From: Candidatus Dadabacteria bacterium
GTDB lineage: Bacteria > Desulfobacterota_D > UBA1144 > Nemesobacterales > UBA2774
Reading direction: 5' to 3'
Length of the DNA: 5,335 nucleotides
Assembly (NCBI GenBank): GCA_030632765.1
Contig: DAOVUC010000136.1
Location: 1-5,335, forward strand
Shown: piece after piece, positions 5,176 to 5,335 of the stretch
Layout of the letters: every line of letters starts with the position of its first letter
How positions within the stretch are numbered: position 1 is the stretch's first letter
The notes under the pieces: model-generated
The model's database searches: none
What the model saw: only the letters and a program-made list of their open reading frames with translations
What the model was told of the DNA's origin: nothing
Translations under genes and position numbers: made by a program

Positions 5176-5263
5176 ATTAGAGACAATAAACAAGGAAATT
5201 GACGCAAACTCAGTTACGGGCTATTCTGTCCACTATCAAAAGATTTGTGAATTTGACAGATAA
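5165..5263 (+). CDS. Possible 32-residue small ORF upstream of dnaJ-family gene
   Basis: ATG 5165 opens a frame of 32 codons ending at TAA 5261-5263, 18 bases before the DnaJ-family start. The peptide begins MRGGLETINKEIDANS and is hydrophilic, with one cysteine near the end and no recognised motif. The start sits between two G-runs, so the preceding G9 is the only purine-rich element that could act as a ribosome site. The seven-G run is inside the frame, so gain or loss of a G would shift it. The frame stays open upstream to 5090 but without another ATG. It is weakly supported and may be non-coding. Confidence 0.2.
   Translation: MRGGLETINKEIDANSVTGYSVHYQKICEFDR
5253..5258 (+). promoter_or_regulatory. 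Isolated consensus -35-like hexamer before dnaJ-family gene
   Basis: TTGACA is a perfect sigma70 -35, but at 16-18 bases downstream there is only GGATAA/GATAAA (5276-5282), which runs into the ATG at 5282. If used, it would start transcription inside the coding sequence, so it is more probably a chance match. No CIRCE element is seen upstream. Confidence 0.15.
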
Positions 5264-5281
5264 ACCCTTTCACGCGGATAA

Positions 5282-5335
5282 ATGGCAGCGGCAAGAGATT
5301 ATTACCAAATACTAGGTGTATCCAAAAACGCCTCA
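5282..5335 (+). CDS. DnaJ-family (J-domain) co-chaperone, N-terminal fragment
   Basis: The last 54 bases encode 18 residues beginning MAAARDYYQILGVSKNAS, which is the helix I start of a J domain (DYYxILGVxxxAS). J-domain proteins stimulate DnaK ATPase through a later HPD motif that lies beyond the window edge. An in-frame TAA directly precedes the ATG, so no upstream start is possible; the ribosome site is weak (CGGA about 4 bases away). It could be DnaJ itself or a CbpA-type protein: the visible part cannot decide, so no symbol is given. It follows mrp on the same strand after a 253-bp gap with no clear terminator. Confidence 0.8.
   Translation, partial: MAAARDYYQILGVSKNAS

Noticed and set aside
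5176..5281. CIRCE/HrcA operator or heat-shock element before the dnaJ-like gene
   Set aside because: No TTAGCACTC-N9-GAGTGCTAA-like repeat is present in the visible upstream region.

Overview
The window looks like chromosomal DNA from a Gram-negative-type, respiring bacterium of moderate GC. It has a complex I proton-pumping subunit, a Fur-family peroxide/iron regulator, SUF-type iron-sulfur assembly genes and a J-domain chaperone. The lineage cannot be fixed from this piece alone. The protein styles (MoxR, PerR-like, SufT-like next to Mrp) would fit Desulfobacterota, Dadabacteria or related groups, but that is only an impression. There are no rRNA, tRNA, CRISPR or insertion-sequence signals.

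Layout. On the + strand, 1-143 is the end of a gene whose last residues look like a TPR-type helical repeat. Its stop lies inside the start of a complete MoxR AAA+ ATPase gene (133-1161). MoxR converges tail-to-tail with nuoM (2701-1103, minus), and the two reading frames overlap by 59 bp. Upstream of nuoM on the same strand is a complete PerR-like Fur-family regulator (3268-2837, minus). A 271-bp intergenic region (3269-3539) separates it from a divergent + strand pair: a SufT-like MIP18/DUF59 protein (3540-3950) and a DUF59-Mrp/ApbC P-loop ATPase (3970-5028). A 253-bp gap with very unusual G-runs follows. The window ends in the first 18 codons of a DnaJ-family protein (5282 onward).

How it may work together. 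The best-supported unit is the divergent region between perR and sufT-mrp. It carries a strong sigma70-like promoter facing sufT (TTGATA-16-TATAAT with an extended -10), a reasonable promoter facing perR, and two inverted repeats placed over or next to the -35 elements. The layout suggests that a metal-dependent peroxide/iron sensor controls both itself and an Fe-S cluster assembly/carrier pair, which would be a compact oxidative-stress/Fe-S homeostasis module. NuoM, a subunit of the Fe-S-rich complex I, sits directly behind perR without its usual nuo partners.

Points that deserve a second look: the Mrp protein has no cysteine at all, so it lacks the usual CxxC; G4+G9+G7 runs upstream of dnaJ could fold as a G-quadruplex or slip; the sufT leader contains hairpins; and the NuoM C-terminal tail is encoded antisense to the end of moxR.
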